Part shown: one piece after another, positions 52,799-61,695 of the stretch
Position numbering within the stretch: position 1 is the first letter of the stretch
How the letters are laid out: every line of letters starts with the position of its first letter
Source of the DNA: Shewanella carassii
GTDB taxonomy: Bacteria > Pseudomonadota > Gammaproteobacteria > Enterobacterales > Shewanellaceae
DNA length: 64,000 nt
Assembly (NCBI RefSeq): GCF_002777975.1
Contig: NZ_NGVS01000004.1
Span: 124,001 to 188,000, forward strand
Direction of reading: 5' to 3'
Position numbers and translations under genes: made by a program
Notes under the pieces: model-generated
The model's input: the letters and a program-made list of their open reading frames with translations, nothing else
Told to the model about the DNA's origin: nothing
The model's database searches: none

Positions 52799-55165
52799 AT
52801 GACCCAAAAGCAAGAGATAGGTGCACTGAAGAAATTTGTCCGGGCCACCAACTTCCTGGCAACCTCACAAATTTACCTTAAACACAACGTATTGTATAAA
52901 CGCCCTTTACAACACGGTGATATCAAGCCAAGGCTCTTGGGTCACTGGGGAACCTGTCCGGGGATCAACTTCGTATATGCTAATGTGAATAGATTGATTA
53001 CCAAGCACAAGCGCCCGTTCCTCTATCTGGTCGGCCCAGGTCACGGTTTCCCGGCAGTTCAAGCCAACCTCTTCCTCGAAGGCTCTCTCAGCCACTTCTA
53101 TCCAGAAACCATCCCCTACAATGAAACCGGTATTGAAGATATCTGTCGCAAGTTCTCCGCTGCTTACGGCTATCCTTCACATGCCAACCCCGAAGCTCCC
53201 GGGCAAATCCTTGAAGGGGGCGAGTTGGGCTACTCCTTGTCTGTCGCCTGGGGAGCCGTGCTGGATAATCCTGACTTGATTGCCGCCGTGCTCGTTGGTG
53301 ACGGTGAATCTGAAACCGGTCCGCTGGCAGCCTCCTGGTACGCCAACCGTCTGGTCTCTCCAGCCACCAACGGTGCCATACTGCCGATTGTCCATATTAA
53401 TGGTTACAAGATCTCCGGCCCAACCCGTATGGGACGCATGAGCCATGAAGAGCTGGATCTCGAATTCAGAGGCTTGGGTTATCACCCCATCATAGTGGAT
53501 AGCGAGCAGGAAGAAGATGTATACCTGCAGATGACCAAAGCGATGGATACGGCTTATGAGATGATCAACGACATCCAGAAACGTGCCCGCAATGGTGAAG
53601 ATGTCGTCAAGCCTCGTTGGCCGGTGATCTTGATGCGCACCGCCAAAGGCTGGACCGGCGTTCCCGAATATGATGGTAAGAAACTCGAAGGCAACTGTGA
53701 GTCTCACCAAGTAATTGTCAATAAGTGTGCCACCGACAAGGGGCATCTGGCCGCATTGGATAACTGGCTCGACAGCTATAAGTTCTCTGAACTCTACTCC
53801 ATCAATGAGCAGAACCAGATTGTCTTCGACAAAGACATCCAGTCACTATTGCCTCCTGCGGAACTCTGTTGTGGCCGTCAGAAGATGAGCTATGGTGGTG
53901 AAGTAGTACGCGCCCTCAGCAATCCCGACCTATCCAAACTGGCTTATGGTCCTGAGGTTCCAAGGGGACACAGAGGCTACTCCATGTTGAAGATGGGCCA
54001 GTGGATGCGTGAAGCCTTCCGTCTCAATAAAGACCAACGCAACCTGCGGATCTTCAGCCCTGACGAAACTTACTCCAACCAGCTGCAAGCGGTATTTGAA
54101 GCCACAGATCGCGCTTGGCAATGGCCAATTGAAAGCTGGGATGAAGATATGAGCCGCGACGGTCGGGTCATGGAGCTGTTGTCCGAAAACCTATTGTTCG
54201 GCATGATGCACGGCTACACTGTCACAGGCCGTCACGCCATGTTCCCTACCTATGAGTCTTTCTCTCAGGTAGTATCCTCCATGGCCGATCAATACTGTAA
54301 GTATGTCTATGCCAGCCAAGGGGTTCACTTCCGTAAGCCACTGCCGGCCTGCAACGTGGTGCTTTCCTCTCTGCTGGAACGTCAGGATCACAACGGTTAC
54401 TCTCACCAGAACCCTTCCTTCCTAGGGGCAATGCTTGAGAAACATCCGAAGATAATCTCGGCTTATCTGCCTGCGGATGCCAACACCACTCTGGTTTACA
54501 CAGAACGCGCTTTCGCCGACCGCGACAAACTGAACATTCTGGTCGCCGGTAAGAAAGAGCTGCCTCAATGGCTAAGCCTTGACGAAGCCCGCCAACAGGC
54601 CAAAGACGGTGTCATGGTGTGGGATTTTGCCTCTGATGAAAATCCGGATGTCGTCCTAGCTGGCTGTGGTGACTATGTGACCCAAGAATGTATGGCGGCG
54701 TTGGTACTCATTCGCGAACTGTTGCCAAGAGTACGTATCCGCTTTGTCAGTGTTACTGAATTACACAGTAGCGGTCTGGGTAGCCTCAAATTCCAGGAAA
54801 AACCTTGGTTGATGGATGAGATATTTACCGAAAACAAGGGTGTGGTATTTAACTATCACGGCTATCCAAACACCATCAAAAAACTGATCTTCGATTACAA
54901 AGGCAGCCATAGATTCAGAATAAAAGGTTATGAAGAAGAAGGTTCAACCACCACACCATTTGATATGGGTGTTCGTAACGGTACCTCTCGCTATCACTTG
55001 GTAATCGATATGGCTTACAAGTTATTCCAGCAAGGTGTTATCGATGAAACCCGTCATGTGGCGATCACCACAGATATGCTGCAACGCCTGGTTGACCATA
55101 GAAACTATATCAAGGCCAACGGTGTGGATCCTGAGTATATCGAGAACTGGATTTGGACCCGTTAA
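52799..55165 (+). CDS. xfp: Xylulose-5-phosphate/fructose-6-phosphate phosphoketolase
   Basis: 788 aa thiamine-diphosphate enzyme splitting xylulose-5-P or fructose-6-P into acetyl-phosphate and a shorter sugar phosphate. GHWGTCPGINFVYANVNRL and YLVGPGHG mark the N-terminal domain; GDGESETGPLAASW is the ThDP/Mg2+ motif, and LEGGELGYSLSVAWGA precedes it. The C-terminal transketolase-like half is intact (YESFSQVVSSM, HNGYSHQNPSFLG). Length is that of the family. ATG 52799; GCGAGG about 7 bp upstream. Transaldolase and pgi lie 1.6 kb downstream, fitting pentose-phosphate metabolism; acetate kinase is not in the window. Confidence 0.95.
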   Translation: MTQKQEIGALKKFVRATNFLATSQIYLKHNVLYKRPLQHGDIKPRLLGHWGTCPGINFVYANVNRLITKHKRPFLYLVGPGHGFPAVQANLFLEGSLSHFYPETIPYNETGIEDICRKFSAAYGYPSHANPEAPGQILEGGELGYSLSVAWGAVLDNPDLIAAVLVGDGESETGPLAASWYANRLVSPATNGAILPIVHINGYKISGPTRMGRMSHEELDLEFRGLGYHPIIVDSEQEEDVYLQMTKAMDTAYEMINDIQKRARNGEDVVKPRWPVILMRTAKGWTGVPEYDGKKLEGNCESHQVIVNKCATDKGHLAALDNWLDSYKFSELYSINEQNQIVFDKDIQSLLPPAELCCGRQKMSYGGEVVRALSNPDLSKLAYGPEVPRGHRGYSMLKMGQWMREAFRLNKDQRNLRIFSPDETYSNQLQAVFEATDRAWQWPIESWDEDMSRDGRVMELLSENLLFGMMHGYTVTGRHAMFPTYESFSQVVSSMADQYCKYVYASQGVHFRKPLPACNVVLSSLLERQDHNGYSHQNPSFLGAMLEKHPKIISAYLPADANTTLVYTERAFADRDKLNILVAGKKELPQWLSLDEARQQAKDGVMVWDFASDENPDVVLAGCGDYVTQECMAALVLIRELLPRVRIRFVSVTELHSSGLGSLKFQEKPWLMDEIFTENKGVVFNYHGYPNTIKKLIFDYKGSHRFRIKGYEEEGSTTTPFDMGVRNGTSRYHLVIDMAYKLFQQGVIDETRHVAITTDMLQRLVDHRNYIKANGVDPEYIENWIWTR

Positions 55166-55225
55166 GCTGAACATCAGCTAAACAAGAAGCAAATAATTTA
55201 GTTATCGAATTGTTTGCCAAAATTA

Positions 55226-55253
55226 AAAAAGCGTCTGCAAACAGGCGCTTTTT
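55226..55253 (+). terminator. Terminator of the phosphoketolase gene
   Basis: AAAAAGCGTCTG-CAAA-CAGGCGCTTTTT, one G-U pair, then CTTTATT; 60 bp after the stop. Confidence 0.9.
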
Positions 55254-55455
55254 CTTTATTCCATATTGTTAAATCCCATTCCAGTTGAATTTTTAAACAA
55301 TAAAATTCTCTTTGGTTAAGTGGAAAATAGCTTAATTTCAATGGATAATTGAGCCAGCTAGCTAAAACACTAAAGGGATCCCAACATTAAGTGCTAGTCA
55401 TGTTTCCGATACGGGACATTTGGGTAATCGAATAGCAATGGACTTGGAGAACATG

Positions 55456-56556
55456 ATGAATAAGACATTTAAAGTATTGTTACTTGCATCTGTGATGCCT
55501 TTTGCAGCATCAGCAGCAGACGAACTTAGCCCATGGTATGTAGGTGCGGGCTTAGGTGTAAACAACTACGAACCTAACTGTGATCAGAAAACCATGAAAA
55601 CCTGTGGTGAAGACGATCCATATGCTTGGGACGTATTTGCAGGTTATCTGTTCAACGATTACTTTGGTGTTGAACTGGGTTACCGTGACCTGGGTCGTGC
55701 CGAATGGACCGACTATGCCAACAAACTCAATGACGTAGGTGCCAAGGGTGCTACTCTGGGACTGGTCGCTTTCTGGCCTTTCGCCGATAAGTGGAGCCTG
55801 TCTGCAGAAGCCGGTGCTATGAACTACCACATTTCCAACAACAGACAATGGGGTAGTGAATACTACAGTGACAGTGGTGTTGCACCTTACTTCGGTGCTG
55901 GTATCGGTTATAACATCACAGAGAACCTGAAACTGGCCGCCAAATATCGTCGTTATGAAAACCTCGATGAGGAAAAGTGGAACACTCTGGCGATGGAAAG
56001 CAACTATTGGGGTCTTGAACTGAGCTACCGTTTCGGCAGCACTTCAAAACCAGCACCCGTAGTCGCTCCAGTAGTTGTAGAGCCAGTTGACAGCGATAAC
56101 GATGGTGTCAACGACGATATGGATCAGTGTCCAAACACACCAGCTAACCACCAAGTAGATGCTAATGGTTGCTCTATCTATGTTGAGAAGCTGGAAAAGC
56201 TGGAAGTTAAGGCTGAGTTTGATAACAACTCATCTGTACTGAAAGCCGACTCTATGGCTGAAATCCAGAAAGTCGCAGACTTCATGAGCAAGTATCCTAA
56301 AGCCGATCTTGAAATCGCTGGCCACGCATCACTGCCAGGCAAAGCCGATTACAACCAGTGGCTGTCTCAGAAACGTGCTGATGCAGTAGCTAAAGTACTG
56401 GTTGACCAGTATGGCATCGATGCCAGCCGTATCAGCGCCAAAGGCTACGGTGAAAGCCAACCTCTGATGCAGGGTTCTTCTGCTGAAGCCAACAAGGTGA
56501 ACCGCCGTATCGAAGCTCACCTGAGCTTTAAAGAAAAAGAAGCTCTGCTGAAATAA
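55456..56556 (+). CDS. OmpA family outer-membrane protein
   Basis: 366 aa. Signal peptide MNKTFKVLLLASVMPFAASA, an eight-stranded barrel (about 25-200; WYVGAGLGVNNYEPNC, GVELGYRDLG, YFGAGIGYNI), a Pro/Val-rich linker, a thrombospondin-3-like Ca2+ loop (DSDNDGVNDDMDQCPNT) and a C-terminal OmpA peptidoglycan-binding domain (IAGHASLPG, LSQKRADAVAKVL, GYGESQPL, NRRIEAHLS). ATG 55456 has GGAG 6 bp upstream; upstream in-frame starts at 55438 and 55420 would disrupt the signal peptide. Monocistronic with a strong terminator; codon use suggests high expression. Confidence 0.93.
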   Translation: MNKTFKVLLLASVMPFAASAADELSPWYVGAGLGVNNYEPNCDQKTMKTCGEDDPYAWDVFAGYLFNDYFGVELGYRDLGRAEWTDYANKLNDVGAKGATLGLVAFWPFADKWSLSAEAGAMNYHISNNRQWGSEYYSDSGVAPYFGAGIGYNITENLKLAAKYRRYENLDEEKWNTLAMESNYWGLELSYRFGSTSKPAPVVAPVVVEPVDSDNDGVNDDMDQCPNTPANHQVDANGCSIYVEKLEKLEVKAEFDNNSSVLKADSMAEIQKVADFMSKYPKADLEIAGHASLPGKADYNQWLSQKRADAVAKVLVDQYGIDASRISAKGYGESQPLMQGSSAEANKVNRRIEAHLSFKEKEALLK

Positions 56557-56571
56557 GCTGAACTTGTTCGG

Positions 56572-56597
56572 AAAAGTCGCTGCCTGCAGCGACTTTT
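56572..56597 (+). terminator. Terminator of the ompA-type gene
   Basis: AAAAGTCGCTGC / GCAGCGACTTTT nearly perfect palindrome, then TTATTTT. Confidence 0.9.
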
Positions 56598-56673
56598 TTA
56601 TTTTCAGCCTTTGTGTCATTAGAATTCCCTTGATTATGGGAGTACACTTCCTCTAATTCAATAACGCTCCTCA

Positions 56674-56702
56674 TTGACATTTATTCACCATTTTTGTAAT
56701 TT
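56674..56702 (+). promoter_or_regulatory. Candidate promoter of tal
   Basis: TTGACA (56674-56679), 17-bp spacer, TAATTT (56697-56702), about 100 bp before the tal start. Confidence 0.5.
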
Positions 56703-56804
56703 TTTTTCAATCCTGGTTGGAAATGAGAGCAAAATCGCTTTTAATAGCGTTCAGTAATCCCCACGTACCACGTAAGCGGCCGTAATCTGAGAAGGATGTT
56801 TTTC

Positions 56805-57758
56805 ATGCCAAACACACTCACGCAACTCAAATCCGTTACAACCATAGTTGCAGATACCGGCGACATTGAAGCTATCAAACTCTATCATCCGCAAGATGCC
56901 ACCACCAATCCTTCATTGATCCTTAAAGCCTCTCAAATTCCTGAGTATGCCCCATTGATCGATGATGCTATTTCCTGGGCCAAAGCTCAGAGCCAGGATC
57001 CGCAGCAACAACTGCAAGACGCCGCAGACAAGCTGGCGGTCAACATTGGGGTGGAAATTCTCAAGCTGGTCCCTGGACGAATTTCAACTGAAGTCGATGC
57101 GCGTCTGTCATTCGATAAAGTCGGCTCCATTGCCAAGGCCAACAAACTGGTCAAACTCTATGAAGCAGCCGGTATCGACAAGTCACGAATTCTGATCAAA
57201 CTGGCGTCGACTTGGGAAGGCATCTGCGCCGCCAAAGAGCTGGAGCAAAATGGTATCAACTGTAACCTGACTCTGTTGTTCAGTTTCGCTCAGGCCAGAG
57301 CCTGTGCCGAAGCTGGGGTTTATCTAATTTCCCCCTTCGTTGGCCGCATTCTCGACTGGTATAAAAAAGATACTGGCAAAGAATATAGTGCCAGTGAAGA
57401 TCCTGGTGTGATCTCAGTGACCCAGATTTACAACTATTACAAACAGCATGGCTATAAGACTGTGGTTATGGGCGCCAGCTTCCGTAATACAGGTGAAATC
57501 ATTGAGCTAGCCGGCTGTGATCGTCTGACTATAGGCCCTTCTTTACTGGAAGAGTTGGCCAACTCGGACGCCCAGATAGTAACCAAGCTGCAACCAGCCA
57601 CAGAAATACAAGAGCCCCCTAAGCCACTGACCGAAGCCGAGTTCCGTTGGGAGTTCAACGAAGATCCCATGGCAGTAGAAAAGCTGGCCGAGGGGATTCG
57701 GAACTTTGCCATAGATCAGGGTAAACTCGAAGCCATGCTCAAGGCTAAACTGAACTAA
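56805..57758 (+). CDS. tal: Transaldolase
   Basis: 317 aa TalB-type transaldolase of the non-oxidative pentose phosphate pathway (sedoheptulose-7-P + glyceraldehyde-3-P to erythrose-4-P + fructose-6-P). TIM barrel with the [12 protein letters not shown] start signature and the Schiff-base Lys in [16 protein letters not shown] 56805 is used because GAAGG is then 9 bp upstream and the length equals E. coli TalB; ATG 56796 lies too close to that site. pgi follows 35 bp after the stop, forming a tal-pgi operon as in other Shewanella. Confidence 0.97.
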   Translation: MPNTLTQLKSVTTIVADTGDIEAIKLYHPQDATTNPSLILKASQIPEYAPLIDDAISWAKAQSQDPQQQLQDAADKLAVNIGVEILKLVPGRISTEVDARLSFDKVGSIAKANKLVKLYEAAGIDKSRILIKLASTWEGICAAKELEQNGINCNLTLLFSFAQARACAEAGVYLISPFVGRILDWYKKDTGKEYSASEDPGVISVTQIYNYYKQHGYKTVVMGASFRNTGEIIELAGCDRLTIGPSLLEELANSDAQIVTKLQPATEIQEPPKPLTEAEFRWEFNEDPMAVEKLAEGIRNFAIDQGKLEAMLKAKLN

Positions 57759-57793
57759 AGATCTGTACTGAAATAGACGCTCAGGGACAACTC

Positions 57794-59431
57794 ATGACAC
57801 ATTTGACCGAATCTGCTAGTTGGCAAACTCTCAAGGCCATGAGTGCAAAAATGCCTCATATGCGTGAACTCTTTGCCGACAACCCGCAGCGCTTTGAACA
57901 GCTATCGATTAAAGATTGTGGACTGCTGTTGGATTACTCCAAGAACCGTCTCACCGAGGCGGTACAGCAAGAGCTGTTCAGGCTCGCCCGTGAAGCTGGG
58001 CTTGAGCAAAAAATAGCAGCTATGTTTGCCGGTGAAACAATCAACACCACAGAGCAACGCGCGGTGTTACACACAGCTCTTAGAGCACCGGCCGATGCGG
58101 ATATTCGTGTCGATGGCATCAATGTTGTCCCTGAGGTACAACAGACTCTGGCTCAAATGGAAACTTTTGTCGAGGCACTCTATTCGGGTCAATGGCGTGG
58201 CTATACCGGCAAGAAGATCACAGATCTTGTCTCCATCGGAATTGGTGGTTCCTTCCTCGGCCCCAAGATTATCTCCGAGGCCCTGCGTCCCTATTGGAAC
58301 GGTAAGCTAAAGTGTCATTTCGTTGCCAATGTCGATGGCACGGCCATCAGTGAAAAACTGAAAAAGCTGGATCCTGAAACCACCCTATTCCTGATGTCGT
58401 CAAAATCCTTTGGCACTCAGGAAACCTTGACCAACACTCTCAGCGCCAGAGAGTGGTTCCTGGCCAAAGGCGGCTCACAGCAGGATATCGGCAAGCACTT
58501 TGCGGCAATTACTTCCAACGTCGCCAAGGCAACGGCATTTGGCATAGATGAAGACAATATCTTCCCCATGTGGGATTGGGTTGGCGGGCGCTATTCTCTC
58601 TGGTCGGCCATAGGTCTGCCCATAGCCGCCCTGATAGGCATGGATAACTTTAAGGCTCTGTTGGCAGGGGCTAGAGCAATGGATGTACATTTCGCATCCA
58701 GGCCTCTAGAGCAGAATATGCCGGTGATCATGGGGCTACTCTCTGTATGGTACAACAACTTCTTCAACGCCCAATCCCATGTGGTGTTGACCTATGATCA
58801 CTACCTCAGAGGGCTTCCAGCCTATTTCCAGCAGCTGGATATGGAGAGTAACGGCAAGTCCGTCACTCTGGACGGCAATTCAGTGGATTACAATACAGGG
58901 CCGGTTATTTGGGGCGGAGAAGGCACCAATGGCCAACACGCCTACCACCAGCTGTTGCACCAAGGTACGGCATTGATCCCGGCTGACTTTATCCTACCAT
59001 TGCAAAGCCATAATCCTATCGGTGAGCATCACGCTCAGCTGGCATCCAACTGTTTTGGTCAGACCCAGGCGCTGATGCAAGGACGAACCTTCGATGAAGC
59101 CTTGGCCGAACTGGCCGACAGCCCACTCTCAGAGGCTGAGAAACAGCTTATTGCCAAACATAAGGTCATGGAAGGCAACAAGCCGAGCAATACCCTGTTG
59201 ATGGACAAGCTGACCCCAATAACCTTGGGCGCCTTGATTGCTCTTTACGAGCACAGAACCCTGGTTCAGGGCGCTATCTGGGATATTAACTCATTCGATC
59301 AATGGGGAGTCGAGTTGGGTAAGGCGTTGGGAAATGAAGTGCTGTCGCGTATCGGAGCAGAACAAGATAGTCAAGATCTCGATGCTTCCAGCAATGCTCT
59401 GATCAATATCTTTAGAAAAGCTAAAATCTAG
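57794..59431 (+). CDS. pgi: Glucose-6-phosphate isomerase
   Basis: 545 aa glycolytic enzyme interconverting glucose-6-P and fructose-6-P. PGI signatures [16 protein letters not shown] and [18 protein letters not shown], plus [13 protein letters not shown] with the catalytic His; [13 protein letters not shown] binds phosphate. ATG 57794 with AGGGA 7-8 bp upstream. Operon with tal; terminator at 59456-59482. In Shewanella lacking phosphofructokinase, tal and pgi feed the Entner-Doudoroff and pentose routes; whether that holds here cannot be seen. Confidence 0.97.
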   Translation: MTHLTESASWQTLKAMSAKMPHMRELFADNPQRFEQLSIKDCGLLLDYSKNRLTEAVQQELFRLAREAGLEQKIAAMFAGETINTTEQRAVLHTALRAPADADIRVDGINVVPEVQQTLAQMETFVEALYSGQWRGYTGKKITDLVSIGIGGSFLGPKIISEALRPYWNGKLKCHFVANVDGTAISEKLKKLDPETTLFLMSSKSFGTQETLTNTLSAREWFLAKGGSQQDIGKHFAAITSNVAKATAFGIDEDNIFPMWDWVGGRYSLWSAIGLPIAALIGMDNFKALLAGARAMDVHFASRPLEQNMPVIMGLLSVWYNNFFNAQSHVVLTYDHYLRGLPAYFQQLDMESNGKSVTLDGNSVDYNTGPVIWGGEGTNGQHAYHQLLHQGTALIPADFILPLQSHNPIGEHHAQLASNCFGQTQALMQGRTFDEALAELADSPLSEAEKQLIAKHKVMEGNKPSNTLLMDKLTPITLGALIALYEHRTLVQGAIWDINSFDQWGVELGKALGNEVLSRIGAEQDSQDLDASSNALINIFRKAKI

Positions 59432-59455
59432 CCAGTTAACCTTGCAAATCAACAG

Positions 59456-59488
59456 ATACCAGCCAGCCCCACTGACTGGTATTTTTTT
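59456..59488 (+). terminator. Terminator of tal-pgi
   Basis: ATACCAG / CTGGTAT with an inner CAG/CTG stem and one mismatch, followed by seven T. Confidence 0.85.
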
Positions 59489-59621
59489 GTCCGCCATCTT
59501 GTCTATGCCTCTTCATTAAAACATCATCTCAATTTAACAAAAAAGAAACATTCTTCTTGCACCCTGTTTGCCAAGTATGATATTTAAATGTTGATAAAAC
59601 ATACAACAACAGGAGGTTGCC

Positions 59622-59804
59622 ATGGATCGTTTGGATTATGGTAGTGCGCTAGACGAAGTCGTTGAAAGACCAAGCCGCTCTCGAAGCTCCAACAAGAAGC
59701 GCAAATGGCGTGAAATTGAAGCGCTGAAAGATAAACATCGTCTGTTGAAGGAACTACAGGAGATAGACAACAGTTTTGACTATGATATCGACAGCCTCCT
59801 CTAA
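59622..59804 (+). CDS. DUF3545 small basic/acidic protein
   Basis: 60 aa protein of the DUF3545 family, restricted to Shewanella, Vibrio and relatives; function unknown. A basic middle (SRSRSSNKKRKWREIEALKD) is followed by a short predicted helix and an acidic C-terminus (LLKELQEIDNSFDYDIDSLL). ATG 59622 has a strong AGGAGG 6 bp upstream, which supports translation. Monocistronic, with a perfect palindromic terminator immediately downstream. The charge pattern could suit nucleic-acid binding, but nothing proves it. Confidence 0.85.
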   Translation: MDRLDYGSALDEVVERPSRSRSSNKKRKWREIEALKDKHRLLKELQEIDNSFDYDIDSLL

Positions 59805-59811
59805 ATATGAG

Positions 59812-59852
59812 AGACATTAAAAAAGAGCGCTAAGCGCTCTTTTTTAATGTCT
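59812..59852 (+). terminator. 41-bp perfect palindrome, bidirectional terminator
   Basis: Arms of 20 bp (59812-59831 and 59833-59852) around a single A; core AAAAAAGAGCGCT. It separates the DUF3545 gene from the convergent hemerythrin gene and has T-runs in both directions. Confidence 0.93.
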
Positions 59853-59865
59853 GCTTCCCACAAGG

Positions 59866-60408
59866 TTATCTGTCGGCGGTTTGAATATAGCTTCTCAGTT
59901 CGTCGAATAGCTGGTCATCATCGCTGCTGAACAAAGGATCCTCTATCAGCTTCAACTCACACATGCTTTGGATCTTCTGCCAGTCTTCATCCTTCAGGCT
60001 CTTGGCAAGCAAAGGAAAGATCTCCCGCTCTTCATACAGCATGTGCTTTTCCTGCAAATCCACATATCCCTTCAATTCAGCAACCAGTTTTTCCTTGGCC
60101 ACCACCACATCGTTGAGGATCAGGTTGAGTGTCGCCATCAAGGCCGATGAAGCTTCAATCAATTTTTGGTGCTCTTCCTCAAGACGCCGGGTAGGCTCGG
60201 TACGGCTCTCCTTAATGAGGAAATAGTCGTAAATGATATCTTCGAGTGGATGATGGCTGTGCTCGGCATAGCCCTGCATATATTCGACAACATCCCGTAC
60301 CAGATTAAAATTGACGTGCTCACCTTCGGCCAGCTTCAGGTATTTCCCCTTCAGCAACTTCAGCAATATGGCAATATGCTTGTGGTCATTCATCAATCTT
60401 TGCAGCAT
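59866..60408 (-). CDS. Hemerythrin HHE domain protein
   Basis: 180 aa di-iron four-helix protein. Ligand motifs in order: LMNDHKHIAILL, YAEHSHHPLEDII, LEEEHQKL, LQEKHMLYEEREIFPLL; the H-HxxxE pattern of hemerythrin-like proteins is complete. Possible roles are O2/NO binding or repair of iron-sulfur proteins (YtfE-like), but this is not the YtfE family proper, which has an N-terminal ScdA-like part. ATG 60408 is favoured by GGAG 6 bp upstream; ATG 60420 is the alternative. Monocistronic; convergent with the DUF3545 gene. Confidence 0.85.
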   Translation of the reverse strand: MLQRLMNDHKHIAILLKLLKGKYLKLAEGEHVNFNLVRDVVEYMQGYAEHSHHPLEDIIYDYFLIKESRTEPTRRLEEEHQKLIEASSALMATLNLILNDVVVAKEKLVAELKGYVDLQEKHMLYEEREIFPLLAKSLKDEDWQKIQSMCELKLIEDPLFSSDDDQLFDELRSYIQTADR

Positions 60409-60597
60409 AGGGCACTCCATTTTGAGTCGGGCCTTTCTAAGTAATAGTAGTAAACAGGCCAAATATTACTCAATACTAACCATAGATGTTTTCCGGGGAC
60501 ATGATAAAGATCAAGGAAAATAACCTTCTAAATCAATAATTCATAATTTAGTGACACATATAGCCTTCAATGGCAATCTACACTCAGGCTAGGCACC

Positions 60598-61695
60598 TCA
60601 ACAGCCCTGGCTTTCCTCCATCATCACCAGCATCTCTTTGAGAGAGCCACGGATACGATTAAATGCCTCACCGGCAGAGCTGGCTTCACGGAGGTGCCGC
60701 TCGACCATTGAGGTAAAATAACTCTCCTGCTCTTCTGTCATGTCCAGCACATGAAAGCTGCTGCGAATTTCAGTAGTGATCCCCGATAAGGTATCGCAAA
60801 AGCGCTGATCCTGTTGCTGCATGGAATCACCCAACTGCTTCATCAACAGGTGCAACCTATCCATCACCCGACGCAGCATCTGTTGGCGCTCTATATCCAA
60901 TACCCTGGCCTCCAATCCTTCGACCACAACGGCAATCACGTCCCTGAGTCGGCCGTACAACACCTCATCCTCGACCGGCATATTCTTGATCAAGAATGAC
61001 ACATGCTTGTCGTTGCACATGGTTCGATTACCAAAGTCATATAGGCGTCCCTGTTTGTCCAAAAGCTCGAAAATATTGGCTTCTATCGGGCTTATCTGGG
61101 TGTTGTCCGACACAAAATATTCGGCGCTGTCTGTGCGTATTTCCAGACAGGTATTGAGGTTGAGCTGAGTCATCAACTCAAAAAAAGCATCGGCAAGAGC
61201 ACGGTAGTTGCTGCAAAGAAAACACTGGCGGAAGAACTGCAACACACAACCATATTGGGACGATTCACTCATGGACTGAAACGCCATGTTTCTCGACATG
61301 GACTCAGCCTGCATCAGAGACTGTTTGCGCTGCTGATATTGCGCCACACTGCGAACCTTGGCCAACAGCTCTTTAAGGTCAAAGGGTTTGGCGATGAAAT
61401 CCACAGCCCCGGCTTCATAGGCCTTGAGACGCTCGTCGAGGGTATTCATACCGGAAACAAACACCACTGACGCCTCCCGCCCCTGTGATTGCAAGTGAGC
61501 ACATAACTCCACACCGCTGGAATCCGGCAGATTGATATCCATCAGGATAATTTCCGGTGTCGCCGACTCCAACGCCGCCAAATAAGCTGTCGCCGAATCA
61601 AACACTTGAACTGAGTAATCATCCTGTAAGACTTCCTCTATCAAAGCCAGATAATCAAGATCGTCATCCACCACCCAGACAGTTAAATTGTCCAT
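60598..61695 (-). CDS. Response regulator with unrecognised output domain
   Basis: 365 aa. N-terminal receiver domain (1-125) with acidic pocket VVDDDLD, phosphoacceptor Asp53 in LMDINLPDSSG and Lys in AKPFDLKEL. The remaining 240 residues match no DNA-binding, GGDEF, EAL or phosphatase motif that I recognise; they include a Cys-rich stretch (YGCVLQFFRQCFLC) and long helices at the C-terminus (about 270-355). Its start overlaps the end of the hybrid kinase gene by 13 bp, so the two are almost surely a translationally coupled pair. Related regulators of this layout occur in marine gammaproteobacteria. Confidence 0.85.
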   Translation of the reverse strand: MDNLTVWVVDDDLDYLALIEEVLQDDYSVQVFDSATAYLAALESATPEIILMDINLPDSSGVELCAHLQSQGREASVVFVSGMNTLDERLKAYEAGAVDFIAKPFDLKELLAKVRSVAQYQQRKQSLMQAESMSRNMAFQSMSESSQYGCVLQFFRQCFLCSNYRALADAFFELMTQLNLNTCLEIRTDSAEYFVSDNTQISPIEANIFELLDKQGRLYDFGNRTMCNDKHVSFLIKNMPVEDEVLYGRLRDVIAVVVEGLEARVLDIERQQMLRRVMDRLHLLMKQLGDSMQQQDQRFCDTLSGITTEIRSSFHVLDMTEEQESYFTSMVERHLREASSAGEAFNRIRGSLKEMLVMMEESQGC

